Below, in pieces: positions 1 to 10,420 of a DNA stretch of 64,000 bases. Under the pieces are notes generated by a model that did no database searches, was not told the origin of the DNA, and worked only from the letters and a program-made list of their open reading frames with translations. A program made the position numbers and the translations under genes. The stretch covers positions 36,884,001 to 36,948,000 of the forward strand of contig NC_087246.1 in assembly GCF_037042905.1 (NCBI RefSeq), in the 5' to 3' direction. Positions within the stretch are counted from its first letter, which is position 1, and each line of letters starts with the position of its first letter. Origin of the DNA: Lytechinus pictus. Its lineage: Eukaryota; Echinodermata; Echinoidea; Temnopleuroida; Toxopneustidae.

Positions 1-680
1 AATTGACAAGCAAAAAAAAAAAAAAAAAAAAAAAAAAGTTCTTCAACCTCCCCTGGATCAGTTGTGACTCGTCAGGGGGGAGCAGTCTGCCCCCCCCCCT
101 TAGGTACGCTAGTGGAAGGGAACCAACATTTTTTCACCAATAGAGGCAAATCGATTGTCCGATCATTCAAAGTGACCGAGAGCGCTGACACTATTATTTC
201 ATTAAGTATTTAGATTTTTGAATATCAATAGATACCATATGGCCATAAAATGTGATGTCTTTTCACTCCATCCCCCCCCCCTCTCCATCCTAAATCAATC
301 CTCAGCATCCAAATAACACACCCCAAAAACAAGATATAAAACAAGGAGGATGCCACACAATCATTCGTCAGACAAGACGATCGAATTTGCCCAGCACGAT
401 CGGTATGCGCCTTTACTGACTATATACTGAGAGCTAGAGCCACCGGTCACTAAAAATAGGCCGATCTGTGAAGTCAACGAACTTTCTGACGTGACATCAC
501 AATGTCATCTGCGCAGCTAGAATTAAAACTTTCATCCAATCGTTGCGCCGTAACCAAGGGAATGGTCACGGCGCACCTGTTTGTTTACTTCTATAGTTTC
601 TGCATAATGCGAATGTTTCATTCTCATTGAAATGACATTCGCACACGGGCTTGGGTCTTTATAAAAAATTCATGGGACTT
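1..680. other. Non-coding, low-complexity stretch
   Basis: No gene seen. It holds a run of about 24 A (13-37), a G run and C run near 75-103, and a C run near 278-290. The opening bases (a TTGACAAGC-like word followed by poly-A) resemble text inside the repeat at 2750-2960, so the left edge is probably the end of a similar repeat. Confidence 0.5.
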
Positions 681-689
681 ACTTCATTA

Positions 690-1435
690 TTTCATTTCAT
701 TTAATTTATTTCCACAAAATTAAAATATATACGAAGCAATATACAAGTACATTTTAAAATAGTGGTGGACCAAATGAAAGCTCATCAGGCTGCGCTTGTT
801 TGGATGGCCCAAAATTACATTCATTAGCGCACATAGTACGTAATACATAAAACATAATAAATACATAATCATAAAAATACATCCATATGGCATAAGACAG
901 GACAGGAAAGAAGGAGGAAAGAAACAGAGAGGCTATGATTATTTGTCAAGAGAAAGGGGTTGCTGATCAATGTAAAGTAAATGTCGTTTGTAATTAACGT
1001 TGAAAACTTAATTGTCTTTGCTGTCTGAAGTTTAACAGCGAGATTGTTCCACAGTATAGGGCCCTGATAAAACATGGTTGATTTGGCTAGCTCAGTGCGA
1101 CAAAGAGGAGGATGAAATTTACACCTATTTCGTGTATTATGGGAATGAATGGATTAATTCAATATAAAATAATTCAAAAGTGACAGTGGTATATTACCAT
1201 AATAACAGTTATTCATGAATGAACCAGTTTGTAAAGAAATAATACTATGGATTGAAAAAATATTAATTTTGGAAAATAGAGGGGAAGAAGGATGTAAATG
1301 ATGAGAATGAGTTATAACTCTTAAGTGCCCTTTTCTGTAGACGAAATATACGATTAAGATTATATTTTGATGAAAACCCCACACTGTGGAACAATAACTT
1401 AAATGAGAAGATATTAAAGAATGATACAATAATTT
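690..1435 (-). pseudogene. Degenerate non-LTR retrotransposon (CR1/jockey-like), C-terminal part of the reverse-transcriptase ORF
   Basis: Two minus-strand fragments in different frames (1154-1429 and 869-1075) read as the end of a LINE ORF2. The first contains YHSLISSHLSYCSTVWG, then an LRVI-type helix and a run resembling SPLF-KINIFSIHSI---QTGSFM. The second contains YQGPILWNNL, the usual WN-L signature near the ORF2 end. The break between them means at least one frameshift, so this is a dead copy. Family assignment rests on recalled motif patterns. CR1, jockey or RTE-like cannot be separated here. Confidence 0.7.
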
Positions 1436-1479
1436 AAGAACATATTATCACACGTCTTTATTAGGAAACTGAGATTCGT

Positions 1480-2034
1480 TTGCCGTTTCAGAAAGAAGGA
1501 AAACAGAATGTTTTTGAGATAAATGATAAACACATAACCATAATTTCGGACGTATTGCTCTATTGGATTCAGTTGTATACAACCGATGTGAATTTACGTT
1601 GGTTTCAGTTCAAAATAATGCAACATATTTTATATACAAATGAAATATTGTTTAAAATTAATTTAGCTCAACAAAAAGAATGTACTTTTTGTAATGTACA
1701 CCGTGAAACAGTTACTCATCTACTTTGTGAATGTACATGTATTAAACATATATGGGACAGGTTTGAACAATGGATATTTCTTAAAACTGGAAATAGAATT
1801 TTTTTCTCTAATAAAGAAAAATTATTTGGTTTAAGAGGTTCAAGTAATTATGCATTGAATTGTTTATTGATAGTGATACGACAGATGATCTATACTTCCA
1901 GAGTAAAACATCAATTACCTGTTTTTTATAATATCAAATTTGCACTTCAGAATTATTTCAAGAATGAAAAATATATCGCAGAGTCAAATTGTAAAATGGT
2001 AAAGTTTACAAAGAAATGGTTCCAATTACCATGA
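1480..2034 (+). pseudogene. LINE ORF2 C-terminus with zf-RVT zinc-binding domain (Tx1/L1-like)
   Basis: An open frame of about 184 codons has no proper ATG and no upstream reverse-transcriptase domain, so it is a 5'-truncated LINE copy. The diagnostic part is LRWFQFKIMQHIL, then a CTFC pair about 13 residues before HLLCEC, the C-x2-C...H-x3-C arrangement of the zf-RVT domain that follows reverse transcriptase in Tx1/L1-type elements. Its 3' UTR appears to resume at 8030 and end in AAACAAATTG plus poly-A near 8216-8225, the middle being displaced by the foldback element at 2107-8020. Confidence 0.75.
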
Positions 2035-2097
2035 TTACGTGCCATGTTTACATGAAGTGATCTGTTCAGTTCCCTTTCCATGTACAATGATACATAT

Positions 2098-2106
2098 GAA
2101 TATTAT
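2098..2106 (+). repeat. Left target-site duplication GAATATTAT
   Basis: Perfect 9-bp direct repeat of 8021-8029, immediately outside the terminal inverted repeat of the 5.9-kb element. Confidence 0.8.
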
Positions 2107-2114
2107 GGTTACAG

Positions 2115-2242
2115 CCCGATAGACCGCGGGTCCGATAGACCGCGGGTCCGATAGACCGCGGGTCCGATAGACCGCGGGTCCGATAGTCCGCGGGTCCGAT
2201 AGACCGCGGGTCCGATAGACCGCGGGTCCGATAGTCCGCGGT
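2115..2242 (+). repeat. 16-bp tandem array, left terminal repeat (about 8 units)
   Basis: About eight copies of the 16-mer CCGATAGACCGCGGGT, some with GTCC instead of GACC. Each contains the CCGCGG palindrome. It forms the outer part of the left terminal inverted repeat. The apparent minus-strand reading frame over it is an artefact of the repeat length. Confidence 0.9.
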
Positions 2243-2320
2243 GTGTGTAAAATTATGATCAGGATATAGTGAGATCCAATGCCATCAAGAGGCCAAAGGC
2301 CAATGATACGAGTCCATGGG

Positions 2321-3223
2321 GTTCTATAACGATGACCCAAAGGACAATCGCCCCCTGACATCTACTTCAAGGAAAATATTATCCCCATATTTTCATCGTC
2401 AGGGACTGTTACCCCCCCCCCCCGGAAATTTACCCTCTAGACGCCATACGGAACCTCTAAAATGCCATCGACTTGACGACATGGCGAGATACTTTATCTT
2501 GCCACGTCGACTAAATAAGCTTATTATGTCCGCATGGCGCGATACGTTATTCTGCCACTTATAAAAAGTTATATGTCAACATAGCGATATATCGGGATTC
2601 TCGCCGGGACTTGTACACTTCATATCTCGCCATGTGGACATATCGACTTGACAAGATAGAATATATCGCTATGTCGAAATAATAAGCGTATTAATTACTT
2701 AGGCGGCGGAAGCGGGGGGGGGGGGACCTTTCCCCATTAAATTTGAGGTGGGGGACGGTCCCCCTAGATTTTTAGTTGAGAACCTTTTTTTTTGCTTGTC
2801 AATTTGTTTTCTACGTCCCCCCCCTAAATTGAGGTGGACCCCCCCCCCCCTAATTTTGGTTGATAACCTTTTTTTTCTTGTCAAAAAATTTTGGTGGTCC
2901 TTCCTATAAGTTTTGGTTGACTTGCTTGTCAAATTGTTTACCTGTGTCCATCCCAAAATTTCAGGTGGACCCCCCTAAATTGTTTTGCCTTCCGCCGCCA
3001 ATGATTAATTAAGACATGGCAAGATAAAGTACCACGCCATGTCGTCACGTTGATGGCATTTTCAAGGCTCCGTACTAGGGGTAATTATCCGGGGTAATTG
3101 TCTGGAGGGTAAATTTCCGGGGGGGGGGGTAATCAGTCCCCGGCGGTAAAAATATGGGGATAATATTTTCCTTGAAGTAGTTGTCAGGGGGTGATTGCCC
3201 TAATTGGGTTACTGTTATAGAAC
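2321..3223. mobile_element. Nested inverted-repeat element inside the left arm
   Basis: Arms of about 200 bp (2321-2510 and 3004-3223) are inverted copies. Both contain GGTTCTATAAC at the outer edge, then ATCGCCCCCTGACA, AAGGAAAATATTATCCCCAT, a C run and GGAAATTTACCCTC. The outer terminal repeat sequence (CAGG-GCGGATCCA) resumes just after 3223, so this element was inserted into the 5.9-kb element's left arm. Its centre (2500-2690) has recurring CATGGCGAGATA and ACATAGCGATATATC words. Confidence 0.65.
2701..2999. mobile_element. Innermost 0.3-kb element with GGCGGCGGAAG termini
   Basis: Starts GGCGGCGGAAG (2702) and ends CTTCCGCCGCC (2998). The interior is three loose repeats of a G/C-run plus TTTTGCTTGTCAA unit. 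It lies between the arms of the 2321-3223 element, giving three nested layers. Confidence 0.55.
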
Positions 3224-3939
3224 CCAGGCGCGGATCCAGGATTTCGTGGGGAAGGGGGGGGGGGCCAAATTTGACCTGATTTTTGGCGCCCATATGTGTA
3301 CTTTTCGAAAAATAGCGCCCACTCCCTCCCGGCAAGGCTAACTTAAGTGCCTTAAATGGATTTTGAATTATCTTATAATCACATTAAAATAAAAACCAGA
3401 GTAGGCCCTACTAGAATATTGTGTGAACGGGAGCTGTAGTTTCTGTACTGTTGTTAGAATATCCTTCAATAATATTAATGATAACCTCTTGGGAATAATG
3501 CAATCTCGAAGCAATCGACTAATTCTCCTCATCAGTGGCGTATCCATTCAGCATGGGTGCACGGGGGGGGGGTGGCGAGGGCACCAAATTAAAAAAAAAA
3601 TAAATGAAATGGGGGAGGGGGGTAGACGTCAAAGAAAATCTGAGATTTCATTCTTAAAAACAAATTGAGGTATCTCACAAGGCCTAAATAAATAATGAGA
3701 ACGGGAAGCGCGATATATTTATTTTTATAGATTTTTCATGTATTATATCCTGAAAGCCTAAGTCAGGGGCGGACCCAGCTTCCGCCAATAGGGTGAGGGG
3801 CCATTTTTTCACCCATATTTTCCCCGATCGGCCGCTCAAAGTTGATTTTTTTTTTGTTTCTTTGAAGGGGTTGTCCCAGTGCCGTAATGAGCCAACAATT
3901 TCGAGGGGGCTCAATATGGTGTATCACATAAAATTAATA

Positions 3940-6600
3940 AGAAGTTGCCAGTGAGCGAAGCGAGCAAGCAAATATCCTGACATTTTTATTACAAAAATAC
4001 AAGGTTGTGATAGATTTTGACATAATATTTGGAAAATAATATTATATTTTATCCTAATCCCTTTCCTTTTCTCTCAATTTTTTCTTAGTCTTGATTCTCT
4101 CTATTTTTTTTTACAGTCATTTCCGAGCTTTACTTTATAAGCAACATAAATGTGTAATAATCTCTTAAGCCCTATGTAATCTAAAAATGAAATTTCATGT
4201 ATTTTGTCCTGAAAATTGAACATTTTGGGCAATGTTTGTGAACCTGAACAGGACGCGTATGTAACTAGATAATTACCACGAGCGCGAAGCGCGAGCAGAA
4301 ATGTTAAATATTCGTTCTGGCCTGGTCGAAAAGGGACCAGTTAAGGATGTTTTGCAGTTAGCCATTAAGACGATACACATTTCAACGATTAAATAATGCG
4401 AGCGCGAAGCGCGAGCTGAACATTTTTGATAGTCCAACCTAAAAAGATGAGATTTCAAATCCCCCAATGGGACATTCGATTCATGTTTGTCAATCATGAA
4501 AAAGAATGGGTAATTTTTGGTATATCCCTACAATAACAATGCGAGCGCAAAGCGCGAGCTGAACATTTTTGATATTCCAACCTAAAAAGATGAGATTTCA
4601 AATCCCCCAATGGGACATTCGATTCATGTTTGTCAATCATGAAAAAGGATGGGTAATTTTTGGTATCTCCCTACAATAATAATGCGAGCGCAAAGCGCGA
4701 GCAGAAAATTTTGGATATTCTGATTCGAAACTGGATAATTTTAGCACGTTTTGAATATCTCAAAAAACATGCGTGCGCGTGTTTTAGAGTTAGACAGAAT
4801 CCTGGCAATCTAAATACATTTCATTCTTCATCATAAAAATCAATAATGCGAGCGCAGAGCCCGAGCTGAAAACAATATTTGAAATTCCGATATGAAAAGG
4901 GTAAATTTAAGCACTGTTTACAGCACTGTGTATATAGGGAAATTTGATAGCACTATAAATAATGCGAGCGCGAAGCGCGAGCTGATATTTTATTATTTAT
5001 TTGAACTAGGATCGAGACATTTTAGGCCCAAGGACATTTTGTCATCATATAAGAATGATGACTATCTTCTATTTCTTTTCCTAAAACTTGTTGATATTTT
5101 TATCTGAAAAAGGGACAATTTAGTTATTGTGAATTCATACAAATTTTATTTCATATTTATTAATCTGTTAGGCCTAATGAGTGTGTGAAATTTGTTGACA
5201 GCGCATGAGGCCTGAAAACTGGATATTTTAAGTATTTTTGTAATCATGAATAGGATTCATTGGTTGATATATTTTTAGCAAATAATGCGAGCGCAAATTG
5301 CGATCCAGAATTGTTTAATGGGGGGATTTAAGTAGTTTGTTATAGAATTAATATATAGGTATACATAACTCACCAATCAAAATGCGAGCGCACAGCGCTA
5401 GCTCATAGGCCTTTATTATATTTTTTATAAGCGAGACACCTGAAAAAGGTATATTTAGAGAATCTTATATGAAATATAAAAAGACAATAGGTAGGCCTAC
5501 TTGGCAAATAGTGCGAGCGCAAAAAATGTTGCAAATGTTGATTCAAACCATAAAACGGACATTTTCCAGAGCACTTAAAAACATAAATTGGTAAATAAAA
5601 CAAAATAATGAAAGATCGATGTCCGAGCTGAATTTTTTTTTGTATATTGATATCAAAACTTGATATTTTAAACTACATATCAGCCTATTGAGCAAGATAT
5701 GTATCTCATTGAACAGGCAATGCGAGCGCGATGCGCGAGCGAAACTTTAATATAGTGACATTAAATATTTTTAAAAATTGTTTTCCAAGTCTTCTCCTGA
5801 CCTTATTTTATTCACTCGTCTTCCTCCTTTTATGTTTTGTCTTCGTTTTTCTCCTTTCTTTCCCCCTTTTTTTCTTTCCCCGTTTTTCACAATTTATTTG
5901 CTCTGTCAATAGGGGGGGGGTTGCCCTCGGGCCGCCTCGATCCGCCTATGTTAGTAGTTGTTATGATGAACACGATGCATTTCTATTAAGAAATGAATAC
6001 GACCGCGAAGCGCTAGCTGAAAACTTTTATAATGATGAAATAAAAAATACATTTTCAGTTGTCAGGTTAGAATATCAAATATTTTCAGCTTGTGCTTCTC
6101 GTTCGCATAAAAAACTGTAAGGTCGGGATGAGTATATAACTAAACAATTTATTGATGCCAGCGCGAAGCGCGAGCTCAATTTTTTATATACCGACTTAAG
6201 AAGGACTAAGGTATAATTCCTATTCTAATTGCTTGTCCTTTTTCTCTTCCTTTTTTCTGTTTCTTACCCCTTTTTTGCGCCACCATGGGGGAGGGGGGGG
6301 GGCAAAATCTTTGCCCCCTGGATCGGCCTATGTATGTTGACTTGAAAAACACTAACATTTACATGTGGGATTGAAGCAGAGGATGAATACCTCATTAATC
6401 AAATATTGCGAGCGCGTAGCGCGAGCTGAATTTGATAATAACCCTTTTTTGTGACCCTAAACAGACTTAAAACTCGAAAATATTGTTTTTTCTGTTATCG
6501 TAAAAACGGGATATTTTAATTCAGCCGCATTAATTTAAGTTTTTTGGGCAGGACATTAATTTTTACTATAAACAGGCAATACGAGCAATGTTGCACCCCC
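3940..6600 (+). repeat. Array of spaced GCGAGCGCGAAGCGCGAGC motifs, forward orientation
   Basis: At least 13 copies of a 19-bp GC-rich motif, spaced about 100-300 bp, sit in AT-rich monomers. Copies near 4279, 4398, 4541, 4682, 4963, 5720, 6160 and 6407 are closest to consensus; those near 4846, 5286, 5383, 5512 and 6000 are decayed. The core is a tandem heptamer (AGCGCGA twice). Monomer text between motifs recurs, e.g. TGAACATTTTTGAT and AACAGG..GTAT.TAACTA. The 4398-4540 and 4541-4681 monomers are nearly identical, showing recent local duplication. Confidence 0.8.
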
Positions 6601-6868
6601 GGTCGAAAATTAATTTGCATGAAGCCCCCTAAGTTCAAGGTCAATTTGGCGCCCTCGGTTGAACATAAACTTGGCGCCCCCATGTGAAATATAACTTTGT
6701 CCTCCCTCCCCCTCTCTGAATCATGTATTTGACGCATTATGGTCAAAATTCAAATTAGCGCTCCCCAAGTTCGAACATCAATTTGGTGCCCCGCGAGATC
6801 GAACATCAATCGGCGCGCCATAGTTCGAACGTCATTTTGGCGCCATCAAATCGACGTCCAGGTCAACA

Positions 6869-7691
6869 TCTCCCTCTTCCGTTTCCCATCTCCTTTTCTT
6901 TCTTTTTTCTTTCTCTTATCCTCATTCCCCTTCCTTCCTTTCTATTTCGTTCTCTCTTTCTTTCCCCCTCCTTTTTCCCCCTTTTCTTCTCTTTCCCCCA
7001 TCTTTTCTTTCCCCCTTTTCTTCTCTTTTTCTGTCTTTTCTTTCCCTCTTTTCCTCTCTTTTCTCGTTTTTCCTCTCTTCCCCCCTTACTCTCTCTTTTT
7101 TCTTCTCTTTTCCTCTCTTCCTCTCTCTCTCTCTTTTCTTATCTTTCTTCCCATCTTCCTCTCTCTTTAAATATTATTCTCTTCCTTCCTCTTTTTTTTC
7201 TTCTTCTTTTCCCCCTTTTCCTTATTCTGTTCTTTTCTTTCTTTTCCCTCTTCCACTTTTTTTCTCTTTCCCCCTTTACTTCTCCCTTTTTCTTTTTCTT
7301 TCCTTTCCCCTTTTTTCTCTTTTAATATATTTTTCTTCTCTCCCTCCCCTTCCTCCCTCTCTCTCTCTTTCTTCTCTTCTTTTCCCCTCTTCCTCTCTCT
7401 CTCTTTTTTCTTATCTTTCTTCCCATCATCCTCTCTATTTAGATATTCTTCTCTTCCTTCCTCTTTTTTTTTTCTTTTTCCTCCTTTTCCTTTCTCCTTT
7501 CTTTTCTTCTCTTCCTTTTCCCTCCTCTTTTTTTACTCTTCTTTCCCCTTTTCTTCTTCATTTTTTTCTTTGTCTTTCCTTTCCCCTTTTCTCTTCTCTT
7601 CCTTTCTCCTTCTTACTTTCTTTTCTATTCTCTTCTTTTCCCATCTTCCTCTTGTTTTATTCTCTCCCTTTTCCCCTCTTCCCCCCTCTTT
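6869..7691 (+). repeat. 0.8-kb polypyrimidine (CT) tract
   Basis: Almost pure C and T on the + strand for about 820 bp, with CTCTCT, TTTCCC and CCTTTT blocks and internal duplication (around 7120-7170 and 7390-7440). Long open frames here in two reading frames are Ser/Phe/Leu-rich artefacts of base composition. Confidence 0.9.
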
Positions 7692-7839
7692 TTTGAGCTG
7701 GGGGTGGGGGGGGGGGTGAGGCAGTTCCCCCTCGGCCCACCGTGGATCCGCACCTGATAGAACCCCATGGCCTCGTATCATTTGACCTTTGGACCTCTCG
7801 ATGACATTTGATATATCTGATCATAATTTTACACACACT

Positions 7840-8012
7840 GCGGACTATCGGACCCGCGGTCTATCGGACCCGCGGACTATCGGACCCGCGGTCTATCGGA
7901 CCCGCGGTCTAACGGACCCGCGGTCTATCGGACCCGCGGACTATCGGACCCGCGGTCTATCGGACCCGCGGTCTATCGGACCCGCGGTCTAACGGACCCG
8001 CGGTCTATCGGG
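7840..8012 (-). repeat. 16-bp tandem array, right terminal repeat (about 11 units)
   Basis: About eleven copies of the same 16-mer in the opposite orientation (CGGTCTATCGGACCCG), with ACTATCGG and TCTAACGG variants. The two arms differ in unit number, as expected from unequal exchange or slippage after insertion. Confidence 0.9.
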
Positions 8013-8020
8013 ATGTCCCC

Positions 8021-8029
8021 GAATATTAT
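8021..8029 (+). repeat. Right target-site duplication GAATATTAT
   Basis: Perfect copy of 2098-2106. The base outside the duplication differs on the two sides, so the duplication is exactly 9 bp. Confidence 0.8.
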
Positions 8030-8240
8030 TGTTCATTTACTCCTTGCTTGTTCCTTAAATTGTTTACTATTATGTAAACCTGACAGTTCAATTTATATAT
8101 TTGTTACAATTACAGTTGTATTGTATTTCGTTGTTATTAATTTGATTTGTCATTGAAAAGATATCTTGTTATGTTTTGAATAATAATAAAATCCCTGTGG
8201 AGGGGAAACAAATTGAAAAAAAAAATAATAATAATTTCGG
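8030..8240 (+). mobile_element. Probable 3' UTR and tail of the split LINE
   Basis: Runs from the right target duplication to AAACAAATTG plus a poly-A of about 10 (8216-8225), then AATAATAATAAT. This T-rich tail ending in an adenosine run is typical of LINE 3' ends. It is read as the continuation of the zf-RVT copy at 1480-2097, displaced by the foldback element. Confidence 0.5.
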
Positions 8241-8522
8241 ACGAAAAGGTGGTTTTTTTTTCAAGGTCAATAGCGATCATTTCTTTACGACCGTCATAAT
8301 GCTAGAGTGTGCATTAACTGTTTTATTGATAAATTCAACCTCCATCGCTCTCCACTTCAAAATGAAGATAAAACTTAAAAGAAAAGCTCTCCAATACTAC
8401 TGAACTGCAGCTTTAACAGCTTCGATTTTATTTTTTTTACATACTACACCCTACACTTTATTATCTCATGCTACTTCTACCGCAAACTGACATGACTGAT
8501 GTCGCTGCAAAAATAATGCTAT

Positions 8523-8575
8523 AAAATTTATGTACTACTACTACTTCTTCTACTACTACTACTACTACTACTATA
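8523..8575 (+). repeat. (CTA)n microsatellite
   Basis: Imperfect CTA/CTT trinucleotide run. A separate (GA)n run lies near 8674-8693. Confidence 0.85.
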
Positions 8576-8699
8576 TACCACCACTACTGCTACTTCGTCT
8601 CCCATTACTACCACTAGTATTTATAATCATAACACCGATACTCGAAAAAAAATCCTGAAGAGATGTTAAAAAGAGAGAGAGAGAGAGAGAGAGTGAGAT

Positions 8700-9720
8700 G
8701 GTCCAAGTAGTGAACCTTAAAATCTTTCAGAAAAAGTCTAGTGCCCCTGTAATTAGAGTGATCGCCAAATCATTTTTATCCTCAGTACATGAAGTATATA
8801 AACTGATATCAATTGGAGGAGCTGTAAGTAAATGAAGAACATTAATAATTATGGAAGTAATTCCCTTGCAACGTGCAATATCACCTACAAGATGCTTTTT
8901 GGGTAATTCACAGATTTTCGCTGGAAATGCACCACGGGTTTATTTTATCAAGGAGCTCCCAACAGCTCCTTGAATTTATCCTTATTTGAAATGAAGTGAG
9001 TCTTTCTATTAGACGCAAAGAGGCCACAATTTACAATCGAGATTTGTCTTGAAAAAGTAGCCGAGCTAATACTCTTTTATCAAAGACAATTTCTAAATTG
9101 AAAATAAATCAAGAAATCAGGGGGCTGGGGGGGGGGGGGGGAAGAAAATGATTATTACACATCAGTATCTAGCTATAGGGCGTTTTTTATGGTTTAGATG
9201 GTAGAGGTCGCTATACACTGTTTAGTGGTCCAGGAAGAAAGGAAGGCAAAAGATATTAATTCGACCCAACCCAAACAAAATCCCAATATTTTTAGTTTGA
9301 TAATTATTGATGATACACGAAAGTGTATGCATATGATTCGCCATCTAACACTGATCACTGATCTTCTTTTGTCACAATATGGAAAAAAATGTCACTTTAG
9401 CTTTTGAAACTATATTATTTGACTGGCGGAGGGATGAGAGCGATTTCAGCTTTCCAGGTGATGAATGGCATGTATTCAATGATCAAGGGATCCTCTCTTG
9501 ATTTAAACGTCGATTTTTTTTTTCGAAATGAAGCGGTCATTCGACATAAGCTTTTTTTGGTCAAATCATGAAAATACAGATATATTTTCCATTTTCCAAG
9601 TTTGAAGCTCTTTAGCAAAAAATCAAGCACATGGACCCATGTTATTTTTTGCATATTTTGATTATTCAGGTTTTAAAGTATCTGTGCAAAGTTTGGTGAA
9701 AATGACATGGATTTCACATT
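8700..9720. other. Unassigned non-coding sequence
   Basis: No gene supported. It contains a G run of about 14 near 9127-9141 and a block near 9660-9730 (CTGTGCAAAGTTTGGTGAAA) that looks like a dispersed repeat. A 79-codon minus-strand frame at 9415-9654 has no recognised domain. Confidence 0.4.
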
Positions 9721-9734
9721 AACGTTGCTCCCTG

Positions 9735-10420
9735 GACCCCACCCACCGCGGGCTTTGCGCTACGCGAAGAAGAAAAAAATGAAGAAACAAAGAAGAAGAG
9801 AGAAAGATATGTGAATAAAATAAGGGGAGGGAAAAATTGGAAAATGAAAAAATCGTGTCATTACATAAAAACTGAAATATTGCTCTCGCTTCGCACTCGC
9901 ATTCCCTGTTTCACTGAGAAAATCTGCTCAAGTGGATAACATGGAGCTTTGAATATGCCATTTTAAAGACAATATACACAAATTATTTTGCTCGCCATTC
10001 GAGTTTCCATTGCATTCTCTTCATGCTTACAAAAAAGTAATGTATATATCAAAATGTTTCATCTCGCGTCTCGCATCAATTGTTTAATTAGACCCATCCT
10101 GTTCGTGGCTAGCAAAAGTGCTTGTATATAATGTTCAAATTTTAGGTCAGTCAGAATATAAAAAAATTCAACTCGCGCTTCGCGCTCGCATCATTTATTT
10201 AGACAGATACCCACCCTGTTCATAGTCACGAAAAGTGCTGAGAATCTCAAGTTTTTGGTCAGAATATCAAATATTTTCAGCTCGCGCGCTTCACGCTCGC
10301 ATTGTTTAGTTAGATAACCATCCTGTTAATATTAACCCAAAGTGCTTAGAATATCAAAACTTTAGGTCAGTATATAAAAAAAATTCAGCTCGCACAAATT
10401 GTTTAGATAGATATCCATCC
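9735..10420 (-). repeat. Spaced CpG-motif array, reverse orientation (first block)
   Basis: Motif copies on the minus strand near 9743, 9888, 10063, 10170, 10280 and 10388, in the same AT-rich monomer context as the 4-6.6 kb array but inverted. After 10420 comes a CCATATTTTTCGAAAAGTAC block that mirrors text near 3285-3315, so the whole module, not just the motif, is inverted. Confidence 0.7.

Larger units (their letters stand above)
2107..8020. mobile_element. 5.9-kb foldback-like transposable element with 9-bp target duplication
   Basis: The two ends are inverted copies over roughly 220 bp. The left end starts GGTTACAGCCCGATAG and the right end, reversed, GGGGACATCCCGATAG. Both then carry a 16-bp tandem array, then the same unique block (TGTGTGTAAAATTATGATCA ... 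CCATGGGGTTCTAT). GAATATTAT flanks the element directly on both sides (2098-2106 and 8021-8029) as a perfect 9-bp target duplication. Long terminal repeats with internal tandem arrays define foldback elements, and a 9-bp duplication fits the Mutator-like superfamily (inference). No transposase frame was found, so it is non-autonomous. The interior holds nested inverted repeats, the CpG-motif array and a polypyrimidine tract. Confidence 0.8.

Noticed and set aside
2035..2361. Minus-strand frame with repeating SDPRTIGPAVYRTRG text (and 7789-7992 on +)
   Set aside because: It is the translation of a 16-bp tandem repeat; frame repeats every 48 bp and has no other support.
6739..7325. Two long overlapping + frames rich in Phe, Ser, Leu and Pro
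   Set aside because: Artefact of the polypyrimidine tract, which lacks purine-containing stop codons in two frames.
7840..8012. Regular short repeats suggesting a CRISPR-like array
   Set aside because: Units are directly adjacent with no unique spacers, the genome is eukaryotic, and no cas gene is present.
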